Origin: Spirochaetales bacterium Spiro_02
GTDB lineage: Bacteria > Spirochaetota > Spirochaetia > Sphaerochaetales > Sphaerochaetaceae
Direction: 5' to 3'
DNA length: 49,429 bases
NCBI GenBank assembly: GCA_001604275.1
Contig: LVBD01000052.1
Span: forward strand, 1 to 49,429
Every line of letters starts with the position of its first letter. The stretch's first letter is position 1. Positions 1-8,313 of this stretch are shown here, in pieces. Under the pieces are notes generated by a model. The model did not search any database, was not told where the DNA came from, and saw nothing but the letters and a program-made list of their open reading frames with translations. Made by a program: the position numbers and the translations under genes.

Positions 1-9
1 GGTCGCTTG

Positions 10-154
10 GGTGGCTACTTGGGTGGCTACTTGGGTGGCTACTTGGGTGGCTACTTGGGTGGCTACTTGGGTGGCTACTTGGGTGGCTACTTGGGTGGCT
101 ACTTGGGTGGCCACTTGGTCGAGGCTACTTGGTCGAGGCTACTTGGTCGAGGCT
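10..154. repeat. 12-bp tandem array with 14-bp variants
   Basis: Nine consecutive 12-bp units of the form GGTGGCTACTTG run from 10 to 117; the ninth has GGCC in place of GGCT. Two 14-bp variants GTCGAGGCTACTTG (118-131 and 132-145) and a partial third follow. Because 12 is a multiple of three, the array is open in several frames, but the resulting periodic peptide has no start context or family resemblance and is not called as a gene. The array begins at the window edge, so its true size is unknown. Just downstream (155-176) are two degenerate copies of the TGCAATGACCC iteron found elsewhere in the window. Confidence 0.95.
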
Positions 155-287
155 TGCAATAACCCTGCAATACCCCTTATATTATTTTGTATGATACATA
201 CTCCGATTTGACAGGTACGGTCGCTCTGGGGTTTCGTCTATGCGTCGCATAGACTGCTTGCGTATCCGTACTCATTGGAGTTGTATC
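155..287. other. leader region of the first MFS gene
   Basis: This stretch holds the degenerate iteron pair (155-176). A possible promoter is TTGCAA (155-160), 18 bases, TATATT (179-184), in which the repeat itself would supply the -35 box. A perfect 8-bp stem with a 3-base loop lies at 236-254 (arms GTCTATGC and GCATAGAC) and would sit in the mRNA leader. TTGACA at 209-214 has no good -10 partner. No gene is supported here. Confidence 0.35.
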
Positions 288-1508
288 ATGAACACAGCCG
301 TTCAATCCTGCCCGGCGAGCGCATCTTGCCGTCGGGCGAGACGTTGCATGTATGCAGCGTCGTTGTTGCAGGGGATGGTATTCTATGGGCCTATCGCCAC
401 GCTATACCGGCAGGCGAGAGGAATATCCATCTTCCAGATATCCATCATCGAATCCGTCTGCCTGATACTGGCGATCTGTCTGGAGATTCCATGGGGAATC
501 GTTGCAGACAGAATCGGCTACAAACGGACGCTTGTCATCTGTGCATTTCTCGGTGTGCTGTCCAAATTGATTTTCTGGCGGGCGGACACGTTCGGCATGT
601 TTCTCGCCGAACGCATTGTGCTAGCAGTCGTGCTCGCAGGAACCAGCGGCGTAGATGCCGCATATCTTGTTACGTTCATCCCAGAGGGCCAGCGTCATGC
701 GGTGTTCGGTCGCTACGAGGCCCTAGGTACGGTGGGGCTGCTGGGTGCTTCGATCGTATATTCCTTGTTCGTGAAGGACCGGTACGAACTCGCAGGATTG
801 CTGACCGTCTGCTCGTATGCCTGCGCCGCAGTATTCGTCGCCATCGCTCCGAAGGACATCCGTGCTTCGTCCGCGGGTTTTCGCCTGAAGTTGCATGCCA
901 AGGAGCGGGTTGCATCGATCGGGACCATAACGTCGTCGCTGAAGTCGTTTCTGCCGGTTCTTTTCGCAACATCGTTGCTTGCCGCAACGAATCAGACAGT
1001 CGGAGTATTCCTCGTCCAGTTACGGTATGTCCAGGTCGGGATGATGTCGCGTTCGATCGGAATCGCTTATCTGCTGCTCACCTCCAGTGGGATCGTAGGG
1101 GCCTGGTCGTCGAACCGGATCGCATCGAGGACAGGTGGCAAGCGGCTGCTGGTCGGAACTGCTTTCATGGCTACCGCTAGCTGTCTGCTTATGTCCAGTG
1201 GGACCGCGGGATCGATTTTTGTCATCGTCGCGGTCTGCGGGTTGCGCCTGTCAGCTTCGATGCAAGTCCCGCTGCGGATGGCCATCGAGAATCGGGTAGT
1301 ACCGTACGATAGCCGCGCATCTGCGCTCAGTGTGTTCGCCGTGTTCAGGAATATCGTGGAGATCTGCGTGAGCTTGATTTTCGGCGCCATGGCCGAACGT
1401 GATGTCCGGTACGCTTTGGTCGCCGGCGCTTTGTGCTGTGCGTTGTCCGCGCTCCTGCTCCTGTGTGTTCAGCATATGGATTGTAAGTATGACATATGTT
1501 GTAAATAA
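288..1508 (+). CDS. MFS family transporter
   Basis: A 406-residue integral membrane protein with the hydrophobic pattern of about 12 helices expected of the major facilitator superfamily. The helix 2-3 loop carries the MFS motif A, seen as GIVADRIGYKRT. The ATG at 288 is preferred over an in-frame ATG at 240 because GGAG sits 8 bases before it and because the 16 extra residues are polar and unlike an MFS N-terminus. It presumably exports or imports a small solute by proton coupling; the substrate cannot be read from the sequence. It stands alone, between the tandem array and an AT-rich stretch. The family assignment is confident, the specificity unknown. The C-terminus is Cys-rich (CVQHMDCKYDICCK). 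Confidence 0.85.
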   Translation: MNTAVQSCPASASCRRARRCMYAASLLQGMVFYGPIATLYRQARGISIFQISIIESVCLILAICLEIPWGIVADRIGYKRTLVICAFLGVLSKLIFWRADTFGMFLAERIVLAVVLAGTSGVDAAYLVTFIPEGQRHAVFGRYEALGTVGLLGASIVYSLFVKDRYELAGLLTVCSYACAAVFVAIAPKDIRASSAGFRLKLHAKERVASIGTITSSLKSFLPVLFATSLLAATNQTVGVFLVQLRYVQVGMMSRSIGIAYLLLTSSGIVGAWSSNRIASRTGGKRLLVGTAFMATASCLLMSSGTAGSIFVIVAVCGLRLSASMQVPLRMAIENRVVPYDSRASALSVFAVFRNIVEICVSLIFGAMAERDVRYALVAGALCCALSALLLLCVQHMDCKYDICCK

Positions 1509-1760
1509 TGGTGATTAGCGAGACAACCTCAATAATTTTGTCCAGAAACTGTATGATTTATGTGGCTCGTTCAGTAGGTACTGTTTCATCAGGCCGATGG
1601 TTTTGTCAAAACCGTGAGGTTTATCAAGAACTCGACTTGATTAAAATTGACATTCGAAGAAGCTCCGGTCGATACTATCAAAAAATTCATACACATGCAA
1701 TAAAACTAAGTGGTATTTGGGCTCTACAATAGTTTTTCAGCAGCTACAAGGGGGAATCTG
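1509..1760. other. AT-rich intergenic stretch
   Basis: This stretch is more AT-rich than its neighbours and contains no convincing gene; a short open frame starting at 1508 lacks a ribosome site and family features. A weak promoter-like pair, TTGACA (1647-1652) and GATACT (1671-1676) with 18 bases between, could serve the small gene that follows. The composition change may mark old transferred or decayed DNA, but no transposase remnant is recognisable. Confidence 0.35.
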
Positions 1761-2018
1761 TTGGTCAATTATGAAGAAAGCAAGTCCAGGCCTGGTCGAA
1801 GGATCGCCGCGGAAAAGCGACGTATCGCACGACGAGTGCTCAGGGAGTTCTACAAGACGCCTGAATTTGAAAAGTTGCCTGGCGCAATTCAGCTTGCTAT
1901 GAAGGAGGTCTGTCCGGTGCGGGACAGCCACCCTGTCAAGGATGATGCACATTTCGCTTCGCGGATCACATGGGATGTGGAGATGGAGCAATTTGCGGAG
2001 AATCTCGGTCTTTCATAA
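1761..2018 (+). CDS. small basic protein of unknown function
   Basis: An 85-residue product that I do not recognise. The proposed start is a TTG at 1761, preceded by AGGGGG about 6 bases upstream. The N-terminal half is strongly basic (SRPGRRIAAEKRRIARRV) and probably helical; the C-terminal half is mixed and acidic at the end (WDVEMEQFAENLGLS). No signal peptide, membrane segment or metal motif is visible. It converges on rlmN and is followed by a stem-loop at 2029-2056. It could be a small nucleic-acid-binding protein, but that is only suggested by charge. Coding is moderately likely from the ribosome site and the sensible amino-acid composition. Confidence 0.45.
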   Translation: MVNYEESKSRPGRRIAAEKRRIARRVLREFYKTPEFEKLPGAIQLAMKEVCPVRDSHPVKDDAHFASRITWDVEMEQFAENLGLS

Positions 2019-2028
2019 ATAGTGCCGG

Positions 2029-2056
2029 CATCCCTCATGATTCTCATCGAGGGATG
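2029..2056. terminator. stem-loop between convergent genes
   Basis: A perfect 8-bp stem (CATCCCTC at 2029-2036, GAGGGATG at 2049-2056) with a 12-base loop lies between the small gene on plus and rlmN on minus. There is no clean T tract on either side, so termination is inferred from position and stem strength. Confidence 0.45.
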
Positions 2057-2070
2057 TCTCGGTATCGTTT

Positions 2071-3174
2071 TCAAGCCATCGCAGGAGTATCGTTGTCGGT
2101 TCCGACGTTGTTCAACGGAACTGCGAGTTGTCCACAAGCGCCATTGATGCCTCGGCCTCTGGAGAATCTTCTTGTATAGGGGATTCTCATGTGGTCGAGC
2201 ATCGTCGTGAACTCGTTGATTTCCTGCATCGTCGGAGTCTCCCAAGGCAACTCAGACGCAGGATTCCATGGAATGAGGTTTACCATCACATCCATATCTC
2301 GGATGTATTTCGCTAACTTCTTCGCCGAAGCCTCGTCAGTATTGATGCCATGGATCATGCAGTATTCGAACGTAAAGCGTTTTCCGATGATTCTCTGGTA
2401 TCTGATCAGAGCTTTGCGAAGCTCTTCGAGAGGCCATGCCTTGTTCGCCGGCATCAGGAGATCGCGTTGGTCGTTGTCCGCCGTTACAAGCGATACCGCA
2501 AGTCGGACACCGAGCTTCTGTTCCGCAAGCTTGAGGATTCCCGGTGCGACCCCGCATGTGCTGATCGTGATTCTCCTCAGGCCGATGTCCAGACCCGCAG
2601 GGTCGTGGAAATATCGGATCGACTTGACTACCGGCCCGAGATTCGCCATCGGTTCCCCCATTCCCATGAAGACGATATGGGTGATGTCATCACCCAAAGA
2701 ACGGAGATGGATGAATTGTTCGATGATCTCTTCCGCGGCGAGGTTCCTGACCAACCCCATCGTCCCCGTACGACAGAACGTGCAGCCCATGGCGCATCCG
2801 ACCTGGCACGAAAGGCATGCGGTCCCTCTTCCGTCCTTGTCCTTGAGCAGAACGCATTCGACGACCTGTCCGTCGAACAGTTTGATCGCGAGTTTCGTGG
2901 CTCCGGTTTCGTCTGTCTGTGTCGATATGATCGCAGATGACATGAATGATGGCATGAGCTTTGACAGTCGTTCGCGTTCCGCCTTACTGAGATTCGACAT
3001 CTGCTCGAAATTCGTAGCGCCCTTGACCAGCCACTCCCAGATCTGGTTGCCTTGATATTGGCGGTCCAGATCCAATGCTTCCTGGATGTCCCGCGGAGAA
3101 AGTCCGTAGAGCGACAGGGGAAGTCTCCGCTTCGATTCCGATTCTTCGGCGATGTTCTGTTGATTCTCGTCCAT
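2071..3174 (-). CDS. rlmN: dual-specificity rRNA/tRNA adenine-C2 methyltransferase RlmN
   Basis: A 367-residue radical-SAM enzyme that methylates C2 of A2503 in 23S rRNA, and A37 of some tRNAs in known RlmN proteins. The [4Fe-4S]/SAM motif CxxxCxxC is at Cys127, Cys131 and Cys134 (CAMGCTFC). The family's two catalytic cysteines match Cys120, seven residues before the cluster motif, and Cys347 in ACGQLAVP. GMGEPMANL and NLIPWNP are further family signatures. The start ATG has AGGAG a few bases upstream. It lies 34 bases after the OPT transporter on the same strand, so the two may share a transcript. All catalytic residues are present. Confidence 0.96.
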   Translation of the reverse strand: MDENQQNIAEESESKRRLPLSLYGLSPRDIQEALDLDRQYQGNQIWEWLVKGATNFEQMSNLSKAERERLSKLMPSFMSSAIISTQTDETGATKLAIKLFDGQVVECVLLKDKDGRGTACLSCQVGCAMGCTFCRTGTMGLVRNLAAEEIIEQFIHLRSLGDDITHIVFMGMGEPMANLGPVVKSIRYFHDPAGLDIGLRRITISTCGVAPGILKLAEQKLGVRLAVSLVTADNDQRDLLMPANKAWPLEELRKALIRYQRIIGKRFTFEYCMIHGINTDEASAKKLAKYIRDMDVMVNLIPWNPASELPWETPTMQEINEFTTMLDHMRIPYTRRFSRGRGINGACGQLAVPLNNVGTDNDTPAMA

Positions 3175-3208
3175 TGTCTGTCTTACTCCTGTATCCGTTT
3201 CTACGCTG

Positions 3209-4813
3209 CTATAGCATGCTGATGATCGCGATGGCTACTCCTGTAATGCCTTCGCCACCGAGCAGTCCGCTTGCGACAAGATTGCTGTCTGCGGTGATTT
3301 TCGTTTGATCGGCTTTCCGGGTGAGCGCTCGCACGATCAGCATGGATATAGCTCCGAGACCCATCGCCGACGAAATGTAGATCGGCAGATAGATACCCAG
3401 TCCGAGCGTCGCAGCCGGCACGGAAAGCAGATAGAATGTCATGCCGATCGCCGCTCCGATCAGGAACGCGGGAACATGTTGCAGCCCGCCTGCCATCGCC
3501 GATACTGCCGCGGCCTGGGGTGCCGGAAGTTCCGCGGTTCCGAATCCGCCGAACGCATCCTTCATGATCAGCAGGACGACAACCGACACGATCGCACCGA
3601 TGACTCCGCCGATTCCTTCCGCGACGAGTTGCTGTCTCGGGTCGGTACCTAGCATGTGTCCGCTTTTCAGATCGTTCATGACATCTCCGGTGAGGCCGCA
3701 TGCGACAGCTGTGACTGCCGCTACGGAAAACGCCACGCCGAATCTGGGATGCCAGAACAGCTGGATGACCAGTAGCACCAGGATGCCGAATATCTCCATC
3801 GGATTGACTCCTGTCTGTCCGGTAAGCATGCCTGAGAGGTATGTCGTCAGGTAGATGCCCGCGATCACGACCAACGTCTGACCAAGTGTGATGTCCGTTC
3901 CGACCGCCAGCAATATCGCTGTCGCGGCGATCAAGGCGATGGCTCCGTACCGTGCTTTCGGCGATAATCGGCGGCGCGGGACGTCGACCGGGTGTTTCCT
4001 GTTTTGTGTATATCGACGGGCCTGCCCCCAGATCGCTTTGATCGCCACGCCGAGACCTGTACCTACCATGAGCCCGATGCCGAGATTCGAGCGGAATGCG
4101 TCGGCGGCGGCCATGTCGGAAAAGAGTCCTGATGCCAGGCCGACGGGTGTCAGCAGGTAGTAGCCGAAGACCGCTCCGCCGAGCCAGATCAGCGATAGCG
4201 CCGGGCCGATGATCGCCCCGATTCCCAAGGCCATTGGGGAAACCCACATGGAGAACGCCGGGAACATCGCGGTTCCTTTGAAAGGGACCACCACTGACGG
4301 AATCCATCGGAATCCGTCTCGCACGACGGTAAACGCAACGCTTCCGCCCATCGCGGAAAAAAGTTTCTTCGCTGCGCCTCCTCCGCTGGTTCCTGCGATC
4401 AAGGTGTTGTACGCTGCTTGTCCCATCGGATAGGGGAGCTGTTCGCGTTCGATCAAGTCCTTGCGGAACAGCGTGGTGAACAATGTTCCTAGCACCGCGC
4501 CTGCGACGGCGAGGATCATCATCGAGATCGTCGGCATGGTCGCCGACGGATCGAGCATCCAAAGTCCTGGGATCGTGAACGCCAATCCTCCCGCGACCAT
4601 GGCTCCGGCGCTCATCAGCGTATGGGTCACGTTGATTTCCTGAAGCGTCGCGCCGTTTCTTTTTCTGAGGGTTGCCATGCTGACGACGGTGACGAATACC
4701 GTAGGCCACGGCAACGCTCCCATTCTGAGTGCCACATACATGGAGCTGGCGGTAATGACCAGCAAGCCGAGTATTCCGACGATCAGTGCGCGTACCGTCA
4801 GTTGTCTTTGCAT
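3209..4813 (-). CDS. OPT family oligopeptide or metal-chelate transporter
   Basis: A 534-residue polytopic membrane protein of the oligopeptide transporter (OPT) superfamily, recognised by its many small-residue-rich helices and blocks such as REQLPYPMGQAAYNTL, SPMALGIGAIIGPALS and GLTGDVMNDLKSGHMLGTDPR. The start is the ATG at 4813, because GGGGAGG lies 6 bases upstream; an in-frame ATG at 4840 has no ribosome site. Bacterial members are shorter than fungal ones and import peptides or metal-siderophore complexes; which applies here cannot be told. It is the first gene of a likely two-gene unit with rlmN. The upstream region is AT-rich and contains the palindrome GTTATATAAC at 4893-4902. Confidence 0.88.
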   Translation of the reverse strand: MQRQLTVRALIVGILGLLVITASSMYVALRMGALPWPTVFVTVVSMATLRKRNGATLQEINVTHTLMSAGAMVAGGLAFTIPGLWMLDPSATMPTISMMILAVAGAVLGTLFTTLFRKDLIEREQLPYPMGQAAYNTLIAGTSGGGAAKKLFSAMGGSVAFTVVRDGFRWIPSVVVPFKGTAMFPAFSMWVSPMALGIGAIIGPALSLIWLGGAVFGYYLLTPVGLASGLFSDMAAADAFRSNLGIGLMVGTGLGVAIKAIWGQARRYTQNRKHPVDVPRRRLSPKARYGAIALIAATAILLAVGTDITLGQTLVVIAGIYLTTYLSGMLTGQTGVNPMEIFGILVLLVIQLFWHPRFGVAFSVAAVTAVACGLTGDVMNDLKSGHMLGTDPRQQLVAEGIGGVIGAIVSVVVLLIMKDAFGGFGTAELPAPQAAAVSAMAGGLQHVPAFLIGAAIGMTFYLLSVPAATLGLGIYLPIYISSAMGLGAISMLIVRALTRKADQTKITADSNLVASGLLGGEGITGVAIAIISML

Positions 4814-4993
4814 CTTGAGCCTCCCCGCTGTCGATATCATATCGTATTTGTCGATCTCATCCTACTACTGAAGCCGCAGTCGGTACTACAAGCGTTATAT
4901 AACATTTTTTTTACTTGTGTCCAAATAAAATGAAAATAATAGCTGATAGGCAATGATATGCACTTATGGTTATATATTTAGTGTTTGTGCTCC

Positions 4994-5022
4994 TTTCCGG
5001 AAAAAAAATAATATGGTATGAT
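4994..5022 (+). promoter_or_regulatory. extended -10 promoter for the exported barrel protein
   Basis: TGG precedes TATGAT (5017-5022), an extended -10 arrangement. A weak -35 (TTTCCG, 4994-4999) lies 17 bases upstream. The surrounding 4841-5050 is markedly AT-rich. Confidence 0.4.
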
Positions 5023-5099
5023 GATGCAAGTACTGAAAAATGAAGGTCGGATTCTGAGGAACGATAGATCTTTCCCCGGCCCCTTCAAAGGAGTTGTAC

Positions 5100-5603
5100 A
5101 TGAAAAAGAAAATCGTATTGGTCGCGCTTCTGATTGCTCTCGTCGCGGTTCCTGCCTTCAGCGCCAAGAGCCTTGTATCTGACAACAGCGGTTTCGCGAT
5201 CGGGCTGAACCTCGGTACGAATACCGGGGTGGGCATGTCGTACAAGATGAAGGACTTCACGTTGGCCGGAAACGTCGGTTTCGGGTTGCTGTCGTTGCCT
5301 GACATGAACATCAATGTCGATGTATTCGCTCTGTATGATGTCTATGCCATTGAGCTTGACCGACAGAACAAACTGCCGATTTCTCTTGGTGTCGGAGGTT
5401 CGGCGAACATCGCTTTCCCTGAGAACGCTGATGCTCAGTTCAGTCTCGCGGCTTTGGGGCTGGCTCAGATCGCATATACGTTCCCGAAGGCTCCGTTCGA
5501 GCTGTATCTGCGCCTCGGTCTCGGCTACAACATGGCGTTTGCGCCTGAATTCAGTGGCAAACTCGGCTGGACCGGCGCTCTCGGTTGTCTCTACCATTTC
5601 TAA
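5100..5603 (+). CDS. small outer-membrane beta-barrel-like protein
   Basis: A 167-residue protein with a clear signal peptide (MKKKIVLVALLIALVAVPAFSA, cleaved after about residue 22). The rest alternates Gly and aromatic residues with hydrophobic ones in short strand-like stretches (FAIGLNLG, GVGMSYKM, LYLRLGLGYN) and ends in Phe (LYHF). This is typical of a beta-barrel inserted by the BAM machinery. The ATG at 5100 is chosen over a TTG at 5094 because AAGGAG ends 6 bases before it. It is monocistronic, with its own promoter-like region and a strong terminator. It resembles small porin-like proteins common in spirochaetes; the precise function is unknown. Confidence 0.75.
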   Translation: MKKKIVLVALLIALVAVPAFSAKSLVSDNSGFAIGLNLGTNTGVGMSYKMKDFTLAGNVGFGLLSLPDMNINVDVFALYDVYAIELDRQNKLPISLGVGGSANIAFPENADAQFSLAALGLAQIAYTFPKAPFELYLRLGLGYNMAFAPEFSGKLGWTGALGCLYHF

Positions 5604-5630
5604 TAGTCATTGATATGTCGTACTTTTGGG

Positions 5631-5657
5631 GCCGCACGCAGGTGCGGTCTTTTTTTT
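5631..5657 (+). terminator. Rho-independent terminator
   Basis: Stem CCGCAC (5632-5637), loop GCAG, stem GTGCGG (5642-5647), followed by TCTTTTTTTT. A textbook intrinsic terminator for the exported barrel protein. Confidence 0.9.
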
Positions 5658-5689
5658 GTCATGTTGCTAGCAATCACCGAGCATGCATG

Positions 5690-5733
5690 CATCAATGGCA
5701 AAGCAATGACTAAGCAATGGCAAAGCAATGACT
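5690..5733. repeat. four tandem 11-bp iterons
   Basis: Four head-to-tail 11-mers alternate between AAGCAATGGCA and AAGCAATGACT (the first copy is degenerate), giving a 22-bp dimer repeated twice. The array lies between the terminator of the exported barrel gene and the 3' end of hflX. Its core GCAATGAC is the same as in the iterons at 8422-8443, 36114-36204 and 44283-44316. Confidence 0.85.
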
Positions 5734-5770
5734 AATTACTATTATATGTGTTGCATGGAATTATAGGAAA

Positions 5771-7054
5771 TTACCGTTTTGGGATCAAGGTGGATAGATA
5801 GGCTTCGTTGCGACCGCTCAGTCGGGCGACGACATGCACACCGTCCTCTTCGTAGTCGATTGATTCGATCGTGCCGTTGCGCCGTATCCATGCGACTAGG
5901 TCGTGGCGGTCGTTGGGAATAAGATAGCTGCCGTTCGGTCGAAGCCGGTGGATGACGTCTTCGATCGCATGTTCGAGATCCTCCAGTCCCTGGCGGTTGG
6001 TCACCGATGTCTCGACGAACGGACCGTCGACCATGCTTTTCAAACGTGCCACGGCGAACTGCTCCAGACATGCATCCATTTTATTGACCATGACGATCGT
6101 CGGTTTTTCGGCGCAATCCAGCGAACGGAGGACATCGATCGTCGTGTTGTAGCAGGCGAGCATGTCCGGGTGCGACGCATCGCATACGATAATCAGAAAA
6201 TCGGCGTCCTTGGTTTCGTCGAGGGTCGACTTGAAGGCGTCTACCAAATGATGGGGCAGGTCGCTGACGAATCCTACCGTATCGGACAGAAGGATTTCAT
6301 AGCCGCCGGACAGCTTGACCTTGCGGGTCGTTGGGTCGAGGGTGGCGAACAGTTTGTCCTCGACCAGGATGTCCGCTCCTGCGAGCGCCTTGAGAAGGGA
6401 AGATTTGCCGCTGTTCGTGTAGCCGACGATCGCGCCGATGGGAAGCGACCCTTCGCGACGGCTCTTGCGTTGGATCTGTCGCTGTTCTTCGACTTTCGCT
6501 AGTTCCTGCTTCAGCTGGTCGATCCTGTGCAAAACGACCCGACGATCCAGTTCCAACTGGGTTTCGCCTTCGCCTTTGGTGCCTTTCACTCCACCTTTCT
6601 GCTGGGAGAGGTTCGTCCATTTACGGGTGAGCCGTGGAAGCGAATACTGAAGCCGGGCGAGGCCGACCTGAAGCACGGCTTCTCGGGTCATGGCTCGATT
6701 TGCGAAAATCTGCAGGATCACTTCCTGGCGGTCTATTACGCATAGTCCGGTCGCTTCCTCGAGATTCCGTTGATGCCGCGGCGACAGGTCGTGGTCGAAC
6801 ACGATGCATTGAATTTCCTGTTCTTCACAGAGTCGCTTCAGTTCCTCCGCCTTGCCTTGTCCGATCAGGGTGGCCGGGTTCTCCTGTCGGACCGGGACGA
6901 TCAGCGAAGAAACGACTTCGCTGCCCATGGTGGAAATCAGGCTTTCCAGTTCTTCCAGCCGGGCCTGGACCCGCGATTGATCGTCGCCCTGGAATCTGAG
7001 AGCCAATGCCATCGTCCGCTGCGGACGTTTTCCAGTCGTTTCGATGTTCTGCAT
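5771..7054 (-). CDS. hflX: ribosome-associated GTPase HflX
   Basis: A 427-residue GTPase that in characterised bacteria binds the 50S subunit and splits stalled or hibernating ribosomes. The N-terminal HflX domain includes TLIGQGKAEEL, and the hallmark linker GTKGEGETQLELDRR precedes the G domain. The G motifs are G1 GYTNSGKSS, the switch region ATLDPTTRK, G3 DTVGF and G4 NKMD; a C-terminal domain follows. The start at 7054 has only a distant purine-rich site (GAAGGAAG), and a downstream ATG at residue 15 (MALALRF) is a possible alternative. It is divergent from ychF, with about 150 bases between. The family is certain, the exact start less so. Confidence 0.93.
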   Translation of the reverse strand: MQNIETTGKRPQRTMALALRFQGDDQSRVQARLEELESLISTMGSEVVSSLIVPVRQENPATLIGQGKAEELKRLCEEQEIQCIVFDHDLSPRHQRNLEEATGLCVIDRQEVILQIFANRAMTREAVLQVGLARLQYSLPRLTRKWTNLSQQKGGVKGTKGEGETQLELDRRVVLHRIDQLKQELAKVEEQRQIQRKSRREGSLPIGAIVGYTNSGKSSLLKALAGADILVEDKLFATLDPTTRKVKLSGGYEILLSDTVGFVSDLPHHLVDAFKSTLDETKDADFLIIVCDASHPDMLACYNTTIDVLRSLDCAEKPTIVMVNKMDACLEQFAVARLKSMVDGPFVETSVTNRQGLEDLEHAIEDVIHRLRPNGSYLIPNDRHDLVAWIRRNGTIESIDYEEDGVHVVARLSGRNEAYLSTLIPKR

Positions 7055-7148
7055 ATGATGCCGCGTCGCTTCCTTCGCCCATCGCCCGATAGCTCGGATG
7101 GACAGGTGTAGGCTATCACACGGCCGGCTTTCTTACAATGGCCGAGTA

Positions 7149-7157
7149 TGCTATACT
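7149..7157 (+). promoter_or_regulatory. extended -10 promoter for ychF
   Basis: TGC followed by TATACT (7152-7157) gives an extended -10 element about 50 bases before the ychF start. The -35 region (TTTCTT, 7129-7134) is poor, as is common with extended -10 promoters. Confidence 0.45.
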
Positions 7158-7206
7158 CATTGTCCAGAACATATTTTGGCCGTACGGCGGCCATCCGAGG
7201 TGTCAT

Positions 7207-8313
7207 ATGGGTTTGAATTGTGGGATCGTCGGGCTTCCGAACGTAGGGAAGTCGACGATATTCTCCGCGCTGACTTCCGCTCCAGCCGAGGCGGCTAACT
7301 ATCCGTTCTGTACGATCGATCCCAATATCGGGATGGTAAGCGTCCCCGATCCACGCCTGGACCGGATCGTCGAATTGATCCCTCCTGCGAAAGTGGTTCC
7401 AGCGACGGTGGAGTTCGTCGACATTGCCGGTCTGGTCGCAGGAGCTTCGAAAGGCGAGGGGTTGGGCAACAGGTTCCTTGCGTCGATTCGCGAAGTCGGG
7501 GTGCTCGCCCATGTGGTGCGATGTTTTGAGAACGGGGACATCATCCATGTGAACAACCGAATCGATCCCGCGAGCGATATCGAGACGATCAATATCGAGC
7601 TCGCCTTGGCCGATCTTGACACGGTCGATAAGCGGTGGCAGAAGCAGAGCAAGCTGACTCGGCTGAGCAAAGAGGCGGCGAAGGAGAACGCCCAGGTTCT
7701 TCCGGTTCTTGAGCGGCTCAAGTCGTGCCTTGAAGATGGCAAGCCCGCGCGCAGTCTCAATCTGGATGATGATGAACGCAAGTTGATCTACGATCTGCAT
7801 CTCATTACCATGAAGCCGGTGATCTATGTCTGCAATGTCGATGAAGACGGCATCCTCGAGGACAATGCCCATGTGAAGCAGGTCCGTGAGATCGCCGCCA
7901 CCGAGGGCGCCGACGTCGTGGTGATCTGCGGCAAGATCGAGGCTGAAATCGCCGATCTGGAGACGGAAGACGAGAAGCGGGAATTCCTGGAGGCGGTCGG
8001 TCTGCACGAGTCGGGTCTGAACCAGTTGATTCGTTGCGCATATGAAACGCTTGGTCTGCGTACGTTCTTCACCGCTGGCTCCGATGAGGACCGCGCCTGG
8101 ACGTTCCATGCCGGCGATAAGGCTCCCCAGGCCGCCGGAGTGATCCATACCGATTTTGAGAAAGGGTTCATCAAGGCCGAGGTCTACAATTGCGACGATC
8201 TGTTCACCTACGGGAGCGAACAGAAGGTTCGCGAAGCGGGCAAGCTCCGCCTCGAAGGGAAGGAATACCTTGTCCAGGATGGAGATATCATGCATTTCCG
8301 TTTCAACACGTAA
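7207..8313 (+). CDS. ychF: redox-regulated ATPase YchF (Ola1 family)
   Basis: A 368-residue Obg-family P-loop protein that prefers ATP to GTP and associates with ribosomes. The N-terminal G domain has G1 GLPNVGKST, the NYPFCTIDPN switch region, and G3 DIAGLVAGASKGEGLGN. The usual NKxD is replaced by NVDE, the change that gives YchF its ATP preference. A coiled-coil insertion and a C-terminal TGS domain (AWTFHAGDKAPQAAGVIH) follow. The ATG at 7207 has GAGGTG upstream and gives the standard family length; an ATG at 7138 would add 23 unrelated residues and overlap the promoter. Its stop codon TAA is the first three bases of a large inverted repeat shared with the convergent lipoprotein gene. Confidence 0.96.
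   Translation: MGLNCGIVGLPNVGKSTIFSALTSAPAEAANYPFCTIDPNIGMVSVPDPRLDRIVELIPPAKVVPATVEFVDIAGLVAGASKGEGLGNRFLASIREVGVLAHVVRCFENGDIIHVNNRIDPASDIETINIELALADLDTVDKRWQKQSKLTRLSKEAAKENAQVLPVLERLKSCLEDGKPARSLNLDDDERKLIYDLHLITMKPVIYVCNVDEDGILEDNAHVKQVREIAATEGADVVVICGKIEAEIADLETEDEKREFLEAVGLHESGLNQLIRCAYETLGLRTFFTAGSDEDRAWTFHAGDKAPQAAGVIHTDFEKGFIKAEVYNCDDLFTYGSEQKVREAGKLRLEGKEYLVQDGDIMHFRFNT

Noticed and set aside
11-211. Periodic ATWV-type peptide read from the tandem array
   Set aside because: It arises from a 12-bp repeat in phase with the code; there is no ribosome site and no family resemblance, so it is treated as repeat DNA.
1508-1732. 74-codon frame after the first MFS gene
   Set aside because: No ribosome site, unusual composition and overlap with a promoter-like region; not convincing as a gene.
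3201-4709. Long open frame (about 500 codons) on minus
   Set aside because: It is a shadow of the OPT gene in another frame; its Arg/Asp/His-rich translation is typical of out-of-frame reading in GC-rich DNA.
5690-5733. CRISPR array
   Set aside because: Units are 11 bp with no spacers; neither this nor the other repeats have the repeat-spacer layout, and no cas genes are present.
6937-8295. 452-codon open frame antisense to ychF
   Set aside because: Antisense shadow of ychF; composition and lack of motifs argue against coding.
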